64,000 bases of DNA from contig CANMBU010000003.1 of assembly GCA_947496175.1 (NCBI GenBank), positions 836,334-900,333 on the forward strand. Reading direction: 5' to 3'. The stretch's first letter is position 1. Each line of letters opens with the position of its first letter. Below, piece after piece: positions 1 through 8,736 of the stretch. The notes beneath the pieces were generated by a model. The model searched no databases and was not told where the DNA came from. It saw only the letters and a program-made list of their open reading frames with translations. This stretch comes from an uncultured Roseovarius sp. Lineage in GTDB: Bacteria; Pseudomonadota; Alphaproteobacteria; Rhodobacterales; Rhodobacteraceae. The translations under genes were made by a program, and so were the position numbers.

Positions 1-1218
1 ATCGCCTATCTCGAAGAGGGTGACATAGCGGTTGTCACGCGCGAAAGCGTTGAAATCAAGGATGAAAACGGCACCCTGGCCAATCGTGAGATCCGCACGG
101 TGCAGTTGGATAACGCCCGCGTGGACAAGGCTGGGCACAAGCACTTCATGGCCAAGGAAATCGCCGAACAACCCGGCGTGATCGGCGATGCGTTGCGGCA
201 TTATCTGAATGAAGATGGTGCCACACTGAACCTGCCTCAGGCAGGCCTTGATTTTAACGATTATGACCGGCTCACCATGGTGGCCTGCGGCACGGCCTAC
301 TACGCCTGCCTGACCGCGAAATACTGGTTTGAACAACTGGCGGGCATGCCTGTTGAAGTCGATATTGCCTCGGAATTCCGCTATCGTGAACCGCCCGTAT
401 CGGATCGTACTGCAGCGCTTTTTGTCAGCCAGTCCGGCGAGACAGCAGACACGCTGGCCGCGCTCCGCTATTGCGAGGGCAAAGCAAAGAAAATCCTTTC
501 GGTGGTCAATGTGCCCGAAAGCTCGATTGCCCGCGAAAGCGATGTTGCCCTGCCCATCTTTGCTGGCACAGAAATTGGTGTGGCCTCAACGAAAGCCTTC
601 ACCTGTCAGCTGACCGTGTTGCTTTTGCTGGCGCTCAAGGCTGCGTCGGACCGAGGTGAGATGGAGGCCACAAAACTGAAAGAAACACTCTCTCGTTTGC
701 GCGCCATTCCCGCGGTTCTCAACACCGCGCTTGAGACCAATGACGATTTCCGCAAAGCGGCCAGCCGTCTGGCGAATTCAGACAACGCGCTCTTTCTCGG
801 GCGTGGCCTGATGTATCCCCTGGCCTTAGAGGGTGCATTAAAGCTAAAAGAAATCAGCTATATACATGCCGAAGCTTATGCGTCTGGAGAGTTGAAACAC
901 GGCCCAATCGCGCTCATCGACAAGGAAATGCCTGTCGTGGTCATGGCACCCCAGGATGGGCTTTTCGGCAAGACGGTCTCGAATATGCAAGAGGTGATGG
1001 CGCGCGAAGGCAAGGTGATCCTCATCACCGATCCTCCAGGGGCCGAGGCCGCAGGCGAAGACACATGGATGACACTGGTCATGCCGCAGGTTGATCCAGT
1101 GCTGACGCCAATCGTCTACGCCATTCCAGCGCAGCTCTTGGCCTATCACACAGCTGTGGCCAAAGGCACCGATGTGGACCAGCCGCGCAACCTTGCCAAA
1201 TCTGTGACCGTGGAATGA
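1..1218 (+). CDS. glmS: Glucosamine-fructose-6-phosphate aminotransferase, C-terminal part
   Basis: Open from the first base of the window, so the 5' end lies outside. The 405 visible residues are the isomerase half of GlmS: two SIS domains with the family strings ACGTAYYACL, SQSGETADTLAAL, EIGVASTKAFT and ALEGALKLKEISYIHAEAY, and the conserved C-terminal tail LAKSVTVE. Known role: converts fructose-6-phosphate and glutamine to glucosamine-6-phosphate, the entry point to UDP-GlcNAc for peptidoglycan and lipid A, in the cytoplasm. Full-length GlmS is about 605 residues, so roughly 200 residues, including the N-terminal glutaminase domain, are missing only because of the window edge. The stop overlaps the start of the next gene (ATGA at 1215-1218). 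Confidence 0.97.
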   Translation: MAYLEEGDIAVVTRESVEIKDENGTLANREIRTVQLDNARVDKAGHKHFMAKEIAEQPGVIGDALRHYLNEDGATLNLPQAGLDFNDYDRLTMVACGTAYYACLTAKYWFEQLAGMPVEVDIASEFRYREPPVSDRTAALFVSQSGETADTLAALRYCEGKAKKILSVVNVPESSIARESDVALPIFAGTEIGVASTKAFTCQLTVLLLLALKAASDRGEMEATKLKETLSRLRAIPAVLNTALETNDDFRKAASRLANSDNALFLGRGLMYPLALEGALKLKEISYIHAEAYASGELKHGPIALIDKEMPVVVMAPQDGLFGKTVSNMQEVMAREGKVILITDPPGAEAAGEDTWMTLVMPQVDPVLTPIVYAIPAQLLAYHTAVAKGTDVDQPRNLAKSVTVE

Positions 1219-1925
1219 GCGCGACTGTCCCGGACACAGGTTCCGGGCCAATTTCACTTGAAACAGCACTTGAGGCCCTGCGCGCACATGCAGAACCCGG
1301 ACGCGCAGGAGGCATGGAAGGTTACCACAAGGTCCCGCGCACCTATTTGGGCGTGCCAAACCCAGCATTGAACGATCTGGCCAAAAACTGGCGGCAGTCT
1401 ATGCAGGTTGAAGAGCGCGTGTCCCTGGCGCGAACTTTGTGGGACACAAACATCTTCGAGGCCCGACTGGCCGCCGCCAAATTGCTCACGCAAGCGCGGA
1501 TCACCCCGGATGAGGCTGTCTGGAGCCTAATCACAAGCTGGCTGCCCGATTTTGACAGCTGGGCCATTGCAGACCATGCCATGATGGCTGGGCAAAAACG
1601 GCTCATGGCAGATCTCAAACGCATGGACGAGATCGAGCCGTGGACACGTTCGCAAATCCATTGGACCCGCCGCGCCGCAATGGTCATCACTCTTCCGCTG
1701 ACCAAACAAAACCACCCCAAGCCGCATGAGAGCGCTGCGCGGGAGCGTGTTTTGGGCTGGGCCGCAGCCTATGTCCAGGACCCGGAATGGTTCATTCAGA
1801 AATCCGTGGCGTGGTGGTTGCGCGACTTGTCAAAGCATGATCCTGATCGCGTGCGCATGTTCATGTCAGAGCATGCGCCAAAGATGAAGCGGTTTGCGCG
1901 CAAAGAAGCAGAGAAATATTTGTAA
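1215..1925 (+). CDS. AlkD-like DNA alkylation repair protein
   Basis: 236 residues, rich in alpha helix, with the pattern of the AlkC/AlkD HEAT-like repeat family (for example DFDSWAIADHAM near residue 112-123, IHWTRRAAMV, and QKSVAWWLRDLSKHDP near the C-terminus). Known family members are DNA glycosylases that excise bulky or cationic alkylated bases without flipping the base. The ATG at 1215 overlaps the glmS stop, so translation is probably coupled to glmS. The family call rests on overall pattern; the glycosylase activity is inferred from the family. Confidence 0.82.
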   Translation: MSATVPDTGSGPISLETALEALRAHAEPGRAGGMEGYHKVPRTYLGVPNPALNDLAKNWRQSMQVEERVSLARTLWDTNIFEARLAAAKLLTQARITPDEAVWSLITSWLPDFDSWAIADHAMMAGQKRLMADLKRMDEIEPWTRSQIHWTRRAAMVITLPLTKQNHPKPHESAARERVLGWAAAYVQDPEWFIQKSVAWWLRDLSKHDPDRVRMFMSEHAPKMKRFARKEAEKYL

Positions 1926-1927
1926 AT

Positions 1928-2428
1928 TCAGCTGCCTGCGCGGTACACTTCAACTTCCGGCAAATCCGTTAACCCCACTTGCAAAAGCCGCATAGCCGCC
2001 AGTGAAAGCTGACTTCCTGCGCCAGCATCAGCCTCAAGCGGGATAAGATCGACAGCCACACTGCTACCCGTCGGCACATGCAAGACCCGTCCTTTGGCAG
2101 GCGCATCCACCAGCGGCGTTTTGATCCAAAGCCCCGGCTCGGCTACATCACCCAAGGCGGCAATCGTAGAGCCAAGGCGTTTTTCTCCTCCAGTGGGCCC
2201 GGCCACCGCCGCGGCGCGCTCTTGTTTGGTCGTTGTGTCAAAGGCCTCGACGGTGCGCGCATCTGCTGGCGGCGCGACACCGCCAGGTGCTTGCGCTTCG
2301 GAGGGCAATTCGCTGTCTTCGCTTGTCGCCTGACCTGACTTATCGGCCGCGGGACGCCAGCTTTCGGGCAGCACAGCACAGCCAACGAGTACGAAACTAG
2401 ACAAAATGACCAAAAATACATGTCGCAT
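1928..2428 (-). CDS. Putative lipoprotein of unknown function
   Basis: 166 residues. The N-terminus is a lipoprotein signal peptide: MRHVFLVILSSFVLVGC, with lipobox LVGC and lipidated Cys17. A low-complexity, Pro/Ala/Glu-rich linker (about residues 25-75) is followed by a compact C-terminal domain (GSTIAALGDVAEPGLWIKTP, then SVAVDLIPLEA and DLPEVEVYRAGS). Similar short proteins in Rhodobacterales are sometimes named D-galactarate dehydratase in databases; nothing here supports an enzyme of that kind. It ends two bases beyond the stop of the AlkD-like gene, in convergent orientation. Confidence 0.75.
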   Translation of the reverse strand: MRHVFLVILSSFVLVGCAVLPESWRPAADKSGQATSEDSELPSEAQAPGGVAPPADARTVEAFDTTTKQERAAAVAGPTGGEKRLGSTIAALGDVAEPGLWIKTPLVDAPAKGRVLHVPTGSSVAVDLIPLEADAGAGSQLSLAAMRLLQVGLTDLPEVEVYRAGS

Positions 2429-2516
2429 ACTCTAAGACTAGGCCGCCGTGACCGCGACTTCAATCACCGACATCGCCCTCTTGTCGCACCGTGCGGTTTT
2501 GCTTACCTTCAACTTT

Positions 2517-3524
2517 ATGACCGTCCCATTGATCGATCCATTCCAGCGCGCGATTTCATACCTGCGCGTCTCAGTCACCGACCGCTGTGACTTCCGCTGT
2601 GTGTATTGCATGTCGGAAAACATGACCTTTCTGCCCAAGAAAGAGCTTCTGACGCTCGAAGAGCTGGATCGCATGTGCTCGACCTTCGTACGGCTCGGGG
2701 TGGAAAAGCTGCGCATCACCGGCGGTGAGCCACTTGTGCGGCGGAATATCATGATGTTTTTCAACGCCATGACACGTCACCTTGAGGCGGGTACGTTAAA
2801 AGAGCTGACGCTGACCACCAACGGGTCACAACTCGAACGTTTTGCCGATGATCTTTATGCGGCCGGCGTGCGGCGGGTGAATGTGTCGCTTGATACAATC
2901 GACGAACAGAAGTTTGCCGACATCACCCGCTGGGGCCGGCTGCCTCAGGTGCTGAAAGGCATTGATGCCGCTCAGCGCGCTGGCATGCGGGTCAAGATAA
3001 ACACCGTGGCGCTCAAGGATTTTAACGAAGATGAACTGTTCACCCTGGTCGAGTGGTGCAAATCCCGCGACATGGACCTGACATTCATTGAGGTCATGCC
3101 GATGGGCGATATCGGCAATGAGGATCGTCTGGGGCAGTATTGGAAACTGTCGGATCTGCGCACGCGGCTCGCTGAACAATACACGCTCAAAGATCTCGCT
3201 GAGCGCACCGGCGGCCCGGCGCGATATGTCGAGCTGGAAGAAACCGGTCAGAAGATCGGCTTCATCACACCGCTCACCCATAATTTCTGCGAAAGCTGCA
3301 ACCGCGTGCGCCTGACTTGCACGGGCGAGCTTTACATGTGTCTGGGCCAGGAGGACATGGCCGATCTGCGTGCGCCGATGCGCAACAACCCCGGCAATGA
3401 CACACCGTTGGAAGACGCCATTCGCGCCGCGATTGAGCGCAAACCAAAAGGCCATGATTTCGACTATTCCCGCCAAACCGTGGATGGGCGCGTGTCGCGC
3501 CACATGAGCCACACCGGCGGCTGA
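2517..3524 (+). CDS. moaA: GTP 3',8-cyclase (molybdenum cofactor synthesis)
   Basis: 335 residues. Radical SAM enzyme that, with MoaC, converts GTP to cyclic pyranopterin monophosphate in the first step of molybdenum cofactor synthesis. The SAM cluster motif CDFRCVYC places ligands at Cys24, Cys28 and Cys31; GGEP follows ([10 protein letters not shown]). The C-terminal second 4Fe-4S motif is [19 protein letters not shown], and the protein ends in the Gly-Gly pair needed for activity in the family. An in-frame GTG at 2448 would add 23 residues that do not look like MoaA; the ATG at 2517 gives the usual N-terminus [19 protein letters not shown]. Other molybdopterin genes are not in the window. 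Confidence 0.95.
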   Translation: MTVPLIDPFQRAISYLRVSVTDRCDFRCVYCMSENMTFLPKKELLTLEELDRMCSTFVRLGVEKLRITGGEPLVRRNIMMFFNAMTRHLEAGTLKELTLTTNGSQLERFADDLYAAGVRRVNVSLDTIDEQKFADITRWGRLPQVLKGIDAAQRAGMRVKINTVALKDFNEDELFTLVEWCKSRDMDLTFIEVMPMGDIGNEDRLGQYWKLSDLRTRLAEQYTLKDLAERTGGPARYVELEETGQKIGFITPLTHNFCESCNRVRLTCTGELYMCLGQEDMADLRAPMRNNPGNDTPLEDAIRAAIERKPKGHDFDYSRQTVDGRVSRHMSHTGG

Positions 3525-3543
3525 TGATCAGGCAAAACCCACA

Positions 3544-4824
3544 ATGACTGAGGCGCCCCTACCCTTGCGCCTCTACCGGAGTGCGGCCAATCTTGTGGCG
3601 CCTCTGGCGTATCGCCGGGTCGCAAGGAAGTTAAAGGACCAAGGCACAGATCCGTCTCGCGTACCCGAGCGGATGGGCCATGCCACTGCGGGCCGTCCCG
3701 ATGGCAGGCTCTTGTGGTTTCACGCAGCCTCAGTGGGGGAAAGCCTGTCGGTTTTGCGCCTGATTGAGCAGATGGGCCGTGATGCGCCCGACCTGTCGTT
3801 TCTCATCACCTCGGGCACCGCCACGTCAGCAGAGATTTTAGGTCGCCGCCTTCCCCCCAGAACGCAGCATCAATTTGCGCCCCTGGACGCCCACGCTGCC
3901 GTGACACGGTTTCTGACTCACTGGCGACCTGACGCCGCCGTTTTTGTGGAAAGTGAGCTTTGGCCGCAAATGCTGCTTGAAACGCACGCGGCAGGTTGTC
4001 CACTCGCCCTGATCAATGCCCGTATTTCGGAAAGCTCAGCACGAAACTGGGCGCGGTTTCGAGCAACAGCACAATACCTGATGCAGCATTTCACAATGAT
4101 CCATTGCCAGGACGCGCGCACCCAAGCGCATATGAGGTCTTTGGGATTCATCCACGCCACACAAGGCGTGAATCTCAAATCGCTTGCAGGGCCACTGCCC
4201 TATGATGGTCATGCGCTCAGCCAGATGACCAAAACCATCGGTACAAGGTTCGTCTGGCTGGCCGCGTCCACGCATCCCGGCGAGGATGAGATCGTGCTGG
4301 ACGCGCACCGGGCCTTACTGAAGGAAAGACCGGACGCTCTGCTGGTCATTGCTCCGCGCCACCCTGAGCGCGCTGATCATATCGAGACATTGATTGGCCA
4401 AACAGGCTTTACCTCGGCGCGCCGGTCAAAATCAGACCCCATCACCCAGCAAACACAGGTTTATCTGGCCGATACTCTGGGCGAGATGGGGTTATGGTAT
4501 CGCCTGTGTCCGCTGACATGTCTCTGCGGTTCCTTCTCGGATGTTGGCGGGCACAACCCTTATGAACCGGCCTATGCCGGGTCGGCGATCCTGCACGGGC
4601 CGCTTTATGCCAATTTCGGCGACACATATGCCGATCTGCATGCCTCTGGTGCCGCCCAGCAGGTGGCAGATGCCCAGGCACTTGGGACCATGATCATCAG
4701 ATTGGCCCAAGCCCCCAACGAGCTGACCAAACACCGCGACACCGCAAGCGCCTTTGCCGCGGCGCAATCCGATAAGCTTGAGAGTTTTGCGCAGACCCTT
4801 TCCAAGGCATTGGGGCTGGGGTAG
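3544..4824 (+). CDS. waaA: 3-deoxy-D-manno-octulosonic acid (Kdo) transferase
   Basis: 426 residues, the usual length for the family (GT30). It transfers Kdo from CMP-Kdo to lipid A precursor at the inner membrane, building the inner core of lipopolysaccharide. A hydrophobic N-terminal segment (LYRSAANLVAPLAY) can anchor the protein. The acceptor-side motif WFHAASVGESL carries the family's catalytic acid region; VESELWPQML and the donor-side motif GSFSDVGGHNPYEPA near residue 330 are typical. It starts 19 bases after moaA and is followed after 35 bases by a glycosyltransferase gene, so the two probably form an LPS core unit. Confidence 0.95.
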   Translation: MTEAPLPLRLYRSAANLVAPLAYRRVARKLKDQGTDPSRVPERMGHATAGRPDGRLLWFHAASVGESLSVLRLIEQMGRDAPDLSFLITSGTATSAEILGRRLPPRTQHQFAPLDAHAAVTRFLTHWRPDAAVFVESELWPQMLLETHAAGCPLALINARISESSARNWARFRATAQYLMQHFTMIHCQDARTQAHMRSLGFIHATQGVNLKSLAGPLPYDGHALSQMTKTIGTRFVWLAASTHPGEDEIVLDAHRALLKERPDALLVIAPRHPERADHIETLIGQTGFTSARRSKSDPITQQTQVYLADTLGEMGLWYRLCPLTCLCGSFSDVGGHNPYEPAYAGSAILHGPLYANFGDTYADLHASGAAQQVADAQALGTMIIRLAQAPNELTKHRDTASAFAAAQSDKLESFAQTLSKALGLG

Positions 4825-4859
4825 TCACAAAAGCGCATCAACGTTGGGGGCGCGGCGCT

Positions 4860-5903
4860 GTGCCAGAGCTGATCGTCACAAATTTCAACCGGAATTTCAC
4901 CGGTGTGTCCGCGACCGCGGCCAACGTGGTCCGTCAGCATATGCAGACATACGACCTTGCTCTGGCAGGTCAGCCCCTGCCCGGCTGCCCGGCCCCGATT
5001 TCCAAATCCAAGGCAATCAAGCTGTCGCGCCAACGCCCCAAGGACCGCCCCTTCACAATCTGGCATGTCCGCCGCAACACCGAAATGCGCGCGGCCCTTT
5101 GGGCACGGGATGTGCTGCGCCTGCCAGTGAAAATCGTTTTCACCTCGGCGGCGATCCGGCGCCATTCAGCCTTTCCACGCTGGCTGATTTCGCGCATGGA
5201 CGCAGTCATTGCCACAACCGTCGAAGCCGCCAGTTTTGTGCCCAATGTGCGCGCCATTGCCCCACATGGCGTGGACACTGACACGTTCTATCCCGCCAGC
5301 GACCGGCCCGAGGCGTGGTCGCTCACTGGCTTTCCCGGCACGCAGGGTGTTGCCACGATCGGGCGTATCCGGCGCGAAAAAGGCACGGATCGGTTTGTCG
5401 AGGCGATGATTGCGCTTTTGCCCAAGCACCCAGGCCTGACAGCGCTTGTTCTGGGGCGCGCTGCGCGGTCAGATCAAGCTTTTCTGGAGCGACTACAGGG
5501 AAAAGTCGAACGAGCCGGGCTGTCAGACCGCATTCTCTTTCCGGGCGAGATTCCAGCGCCAGATTTACCCGCGCTGATGCGGGCGTTATCGCTTGTGGTG
5601 CAACTGCCGCGTTATGAAGGTTACGGAATGACCCCTCTGGAGGGCATGGCCTCGGGCGTGCCATTTGTGGCCACAGATCAGGGATATTACCGGAGCTTTT
5701 CGGCGCAAGGCACCTGCGGTGTGATCGTGCCGGAGGGCGACCAGGCAGCGACAGTCAAAACGCTATCTGACTTGCTCAATGCACCTGAGCGGCTCGACAC
5801 CATGTCCTATGCCGCGCAGGAAGCGGCCATGTTTCAGCTCGGCTCTGTGCGAGAAGCGGACGAAATCTCAAAGGTATACGAGGACCTCTGGGCCAAAGGG
5901 TAG
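4860..5903 (+). CDS. Glycosyltransferase family 4, likely LPS core
   Basis: 347 residues with GT-B layout. The donor-binding C-terminal half contains the E-x7-E signature in YEGYGMTPLEGMASGVP and a preceding IGRIRREKGTDRFVEA segment typical of retaining GT4 enzymes. The N-terminus begins VTNFNRNFTGVSATAANVV, which resembles LpsB-type core mannosyltransferases, but donor and acceptor cannot be read from sequence. Start is GTG at 4860, preceded by a G-rich Shine-Dalgarno (GGGGGCG). Position directly after waaA supports an inner-core role. Confidence 0.85.
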   Translation: MPELIVTNFNRNFTGVSATAANVVRQHMQTYDLALAGQPLPGCPAPISKSKAIKLSRQRPKDRPFTIWHVRRNTEMRAALWARDVLRLPVKIVFTSAAIRRHSAFPRWLISRMDAVIATTVEAASFVPNVRAIAPHGVDTDTFYPASDRPEAWSLTGFPGTQGVATIGRIRREKGTDRFVEAMIALLPKHPGLTALVLGRAARSDQAFLERLQGKVERAGLSDRILFPGEIPAPDLPALMRALSLVVQLPRYEGYGMTPLEGMASGVPFVATDQGYYRSFSAQGTCGVIVPEGDQAATVKTLSDLLNAPERLDTMSYAAQEAAMFQLGSVREADEISKVYEDLWAKG

Positions 5904-5996
5904 ACCGTACAAATAGACCGGATGCTTTAAGCCCTTGCATGTGTCCCGTACAAGGTTAGGATACTGGCTTCATTTGGACCAAGGCAGGCGTTTTTT

Positions 5997-6380
5997 ATGT
6001 ACGAATACAAGGTCATTCCCGCTCCAGCGAAGGGCAAGAAGAAACGTGGTGTCAAAGGAGCGGAGGCCAGATTTGCCCATGCTCTGGAAACTGCGATGAA
6101 TGAACTGGCGGCAGACGGCTGGGAGTTTCAACGCGCCGATATTCTGCCCAGCGAAGAACGCCAGGGCCTCACCTCGACACAGACCATCTATCGCAGTGTG
6201 CTGGTATTCCGCCGACTGACCGAAGCAGATGCGCTAGAAGCCTTGATCGAGGCGCGGGCGGAGGACGAGGATGTCGACGAAGCTCATGAAAACGAGATCG
6301 AACAGGACGACCCAGAAGACGAGGCCGACAGCTCTGAAGATGCCGTAGAACCAGACGAACCAGAGATCGAAAGGGCCTAA
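5997..6380 (+). CDS. DUF4177 domain protein
   Basis: 127 residues. The N-terminal 75 residues (MYEYKVIPAPAKGKKKRG, then ALETAMNELAADGWEFQRADILP and QTIYRSVLVFRR) match the compact DUF4177 fold, in which a sheet strand with GWE is conserved. The last 45 residues are very acidic (runs of Glu/Asp with few hydrophobics) and probably disordered. Function unknown. No signal peptide. Confidence 0.8.
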   Translation: MYEYKVIPAPAKGKKKRGVKGAEARFAHALETAMNELAADGWEFQRADILPSEERQGLTSTQTIYRSVLVFRRLTEADALEALIEARAEDEDVDEAHENEIEQDDPEDEADSSEDAVEPDEPEIERA

Positions 6381-6526
6381 GTGCTCAAAAATATAGCAGT
6401 TAAGACCGGCAAAGCATTGCCTAAGCCAACCTCCAAACAAATTCACGGAAAAATTTCTGCCAAGACCCCTTCTAATCGCCTGCCAATGGCATAAACTCTC
6501 CGCTCTGAGTCACCTAGGTTAGACAC

Positions 6527-7150
6527 ATGCCCAAAGAAGATCCTTTCGGATTCGACATGTCCGTCTCTTCAGCCAAGAAGAAGAACCCCCGCGGCCGAAG
6601 GGGCATGTCTGGTGCGTCCGAAACATCAACTCGGATATGCGACTTTGACGGGTGCAACGAGCCGGGCAAGTATCGTGCGCCCAAAGCGCCCGATGTGTTG
6701 GATGACTTTTTCTGGTTCTGCAAAGATCATGTGCGCGAATACAATCTGCGGTGGAACTTTTTCAACGGCACCACCGAGGCGGAAATCAACGCACAGATGT
6801 CGTCTGACAAGGTATGGGAACGCCAAACCAAGCCAATGTCAGACCCCGAGGCCCGCGCCTGGGCGCGTCTGGGTATCGAAGACCCGCATCAGGTTCTGGG
6901 TGGCAATGCCACGCAAAATCCAGGCAAGAACCGTGGCGGACAGCGCAAGCTGCCCCCAACAGAACGCCGTGCCGTTGAAATCCTTGAGGCCAAGGACAAT
7001 TGGACCAAAGCCGAAATTCGCAAGGCTTACAAAGCGCTGATCAAGGTGCTTCACCCTGACATCAACGGCGGCGATCGAAGCCAGGAAGAACAGTTGCAAC
7101 AAGTGGTCTGGGCCTGGGATCAGATCAAGCAAAGCCGCAATTTCAAGTAG
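6527..7150 (+). CDS. J-domain (DnaJ-like) protein with N-terminal Cys/His site
   Basis: 207 residues. The C-terminal 60 residues form a J domain: helix II (EIRKAYKALIKVLHPD) leads into the HPD tripeptide that stimulates DnaK ATPase. The N-terminal part has CDFDGC and, 40 residues later, CKDH, a possible zinc site. A basic low-complexity stretch (KKKNPRGRRG) comes before it. Type III J proteins of this design are common in alphaproteobacteria; their clients are not known. Not part of a dnaK-dnaJ operon. Confidence 0.87.
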   Translation: MPKEDPFGFDMSVSSAKKKNPRGRRGMSGASETSTRICDFDGCNEPGKYRAPKAPDVLDDFFWFCKDHVREYNLRWNFFNGTTEAEINAQMSSDKVWERQTKPMSDPEARAWARLGIEDPHQVLGGNATQNPGKNRGGQRKLPPTERRAVEILEAKDNWTKAEIRKAYKALIKVLHPDINGGDRSQEEQLQQVVWAWDQIKQSRNFK

Positions 7151-7202
7151 AATTTGGACTGCTGATAGCGTGTCACCCTACCGTGCTGACCAAACTAAGT
7201 GT

Positions 7203-7634
7203 TCATGAGTCTCGCATGTCTTGTTCAAGATAGTACAAAGCCTGATCCAGGGCTGCCAATCTTTCCAATGCTGCAGCGTCCTTCGCCGTCAGCTTCAAAG
7301 TTTCATAGCTAGTCAAAATTGCACTGCCGACGGTGGCCCCTAGCCCAAAGGCCGCTAAAATGCCGGTGCCTCCTGTAGCAGCCAAACCGCCAACCAGAAC
7401 AATGATGCCGAAACCAAGCTTTGCCGCGTCTTTGAAAGTAGGCAGATGGCCTGTTTCGTGTTCATAACACGCTTCAAGAATATCAACCCACTCCAATGCC
7501 AAGCTGGGAACGGGAGCGCCTGAATTGCTGCCATCTCTGATCCAAATTCGAATAGCAGAGGGGTCCGACAAAAGCCGATCAACGATGCTCTCAAGGTCAT
7601 CCGTCGCATATCCACGGCGCCTGGGAGGTATCAT
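7203..7634 (-). CDS. Small membrane protein of unknown function (second gene of a pair)
   Basis: 143 residues, not recognised. A central Gly-rich hydrophobic stretch (LGFGIIVLVGGLAATGGTG, then AAFGLGATVGSAIL, about residues 74-108) could form one or two membrane helices with glycine-zipper spacing; both ends are soluble, with a C-terminal helix (KDAAALERLAALDQALYYLEQ). The ATG overlaps the stop of the upstream gene (ATGA at 7631-7634), so the two are co-translated. Base composition is lower in GC than in the flanking genes, which suggests a later arrival. Confidence 0.65.
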   Translation of the reverse strand: MIPPRRRGYATDDLESIVDRLLSDPSAIRIWIRDGSNSGAPVPSLALEWVDILEACYEHETGHLPTFKDAAKLGFGIIVLVGGLAATGGTGILAAFGLGATVGSAILTSYETLKLTAKDAAALERLAALDQALYYLEQDMRDS

Positions 7635-8026
7635 TTTGAACCCGCGTCAATCCTCTTTGGCAAGTATTTCGAACGTGTATTCGTCTGCCGTACGCTTGTG
7701 TCAGGATGCTTCTGAAGGATTAAATCCTTGGTTCTTTTTGCTTTCAACTCAAACTCCGCTCTGCGGTGCTTTGCGGAAAGAGCATTGGTCATTCGATGAA
7801 GAATTTGAAATGCAAAAAACGCAACAAAAACAATACCGGCGCCCCAAACCACATCCCAAAACCTAATATTGGCAAGATCTTGATAGCCAAGCCCGAATAC
7901 CCGGGCAGAAATCAGAATTCCAATAAAAGTGAATGCTGCCGTTTTACCAATGTCTTCGAACAAATAGTAGCGTCCACGCGCTACTTTCAGAGCTTCTAAA
8001 TGATGCGAATGCGTGTTTTCTGACAT
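7631..8026 (-). CDS. Small two-helix membrane protein of unknown function (first gene of a pair)
   Basis: 131 residues, not recognised. Predicted layout: soluble N-terminal helix (residues 1-25), membrane helix about 27-47 (TAAFTFIGILISARVFGLGY), second helix about 58-78 (VVWGAGIVFVAFFAFQIL), then a basic cytoplasmic tail rich in Lys and Arg. No clear Shine-Dalgarno is seen before the ATG. It overlaps the next gene by four bases. Both genes lie alone between convergently placed dnaJ-like and msrB genes. The arrangement resembles two-gene accessory units, but no family can be named. Confidence 0.62.
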   Translation of the reverse strand: MSENTHSHHLEALKVARGRYYLFEDIGKTAAFTFIGILISARVFGLGYQDLANIRFWDVVWGAGIVFVAFFAFQILHRMTNALSAKHRRAEFELKAKRTKDLILQKHPDTSVRQTNTRSKYLPKRIDAGSK

Positions 8027-8132
8027 ATCTGGACAATATGCGCGCTGAATTCGATTGCAAGGCTTGAGTCTAGACGTCCTTTATGTGGCACCCCTACCAG
8101 CTGCTTTGTCATGGTGAACAAAATATGTGGAT

Positions 8133-8606
8133 TCAAGCCGCTGCCCGAAACACCAAACTCACCCCATTGATGCAGTGCCGCTCGCCGGTTGGCTCTGGCC
8201 CGTCGTCGAAGATGTGTCCAAGATGACTGCCGCAGCGTCGACAATGGCACTCGGTGCGCGTGATAAACCATGACCGGTCCGGTTTGGTGCCTATGGCATC
8301 CGGCATTGCCTGCCACCAACTTGGCCAGCCTGTTTCGCTGTCGTATTTGTGCTCAGACGCATAGAGCGCCAGATCACAGCCCCGACAGTGATATGTTCCC
8401 GGATCGTACACCTTGTTGAGCGGTGAGCTGAATTTGCGCTCAGTCTCTTCTTCACGCATCACAAGGTATTCCAATTCGGTCAGCATCGCACGCCACTCGG
8501 CCTCCGTACGGGTGATTTCAAACGCGTCCCCTGCGGCGGTGGCGCGGTAGCCAGAAAGGCCGAAGCTCCCAGACAGAACACTAAGAATGAATGCCCGTCG
8601 TTGCAT
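8133..8606 (-). CDS. msrB: Exported peptide-methionine (R)-S-oxide reductase
   Basis: 157 residues. SelR/MsrB fold with both zinc pairs (CRGC and CRRC) and the catalytic cysteine in RHCINGVSL near the C-terminus. GWPSWW and CHCRRCGSHLGH are family motifs. It reduces methionine-R-sulfoxide in proteins. The first 25 residues (MQRRAFILSVLSGSFGLSG, then ATAAGDA) look like a twin-arginine-type export signal, so repair probably happens in the periplasm. Start ATG has a good Shine-Dalgarno (CGGAGAG). It lies downstream of the sigma / anti-sigma / fasciclin genes on the same strand, separated by 130 bases holding a stem-loop. Confidence 0.93.
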   Translation of the reverse strand: MQRRAFILSVLSGSFGLSGYRATAAGDAFEITRTEAEWRAMLTELEYLVMREEETERKFSSPLNKVYDPGTYHCRGCDLALYASEHKYDSETGWPSWWQAMPDAIGTKPDRSWFITRTECHCRRCGSHLGHIFDDGPEPTGERHCINGVSLVFRAAA

Positions 8607-8640
8607 ATTTCTCTCCGTTTTAGCGACTTATGGGTAAGTT

Positions 8641-8681
8641 GCGGGGCAGGCATGGTGGCCCATGTCTCCCTCCTGCCCCGC
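8641..8681 (-). terminator. GC-rich stem-loop between fasciclin gene and msrB
   Basis: Perfect 10-base arms GCGGGGCAGG (8641-8650) and CCTGCCCCGC (8672-8681) around a 21-base loop. On the minus strand it follows the fasciclin stop and comes before msrB. There is no clear T-run after it, so it may attenuate transcription or protect the 3' end rather than fully terminate. Confidence 0.45.
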
Positions 8682-8736
8682 GCGCCCCGGGGGACAGATG
8701 GTGCGCCTGTTGCACTTCTCTCCGGGGTGTCACTCG

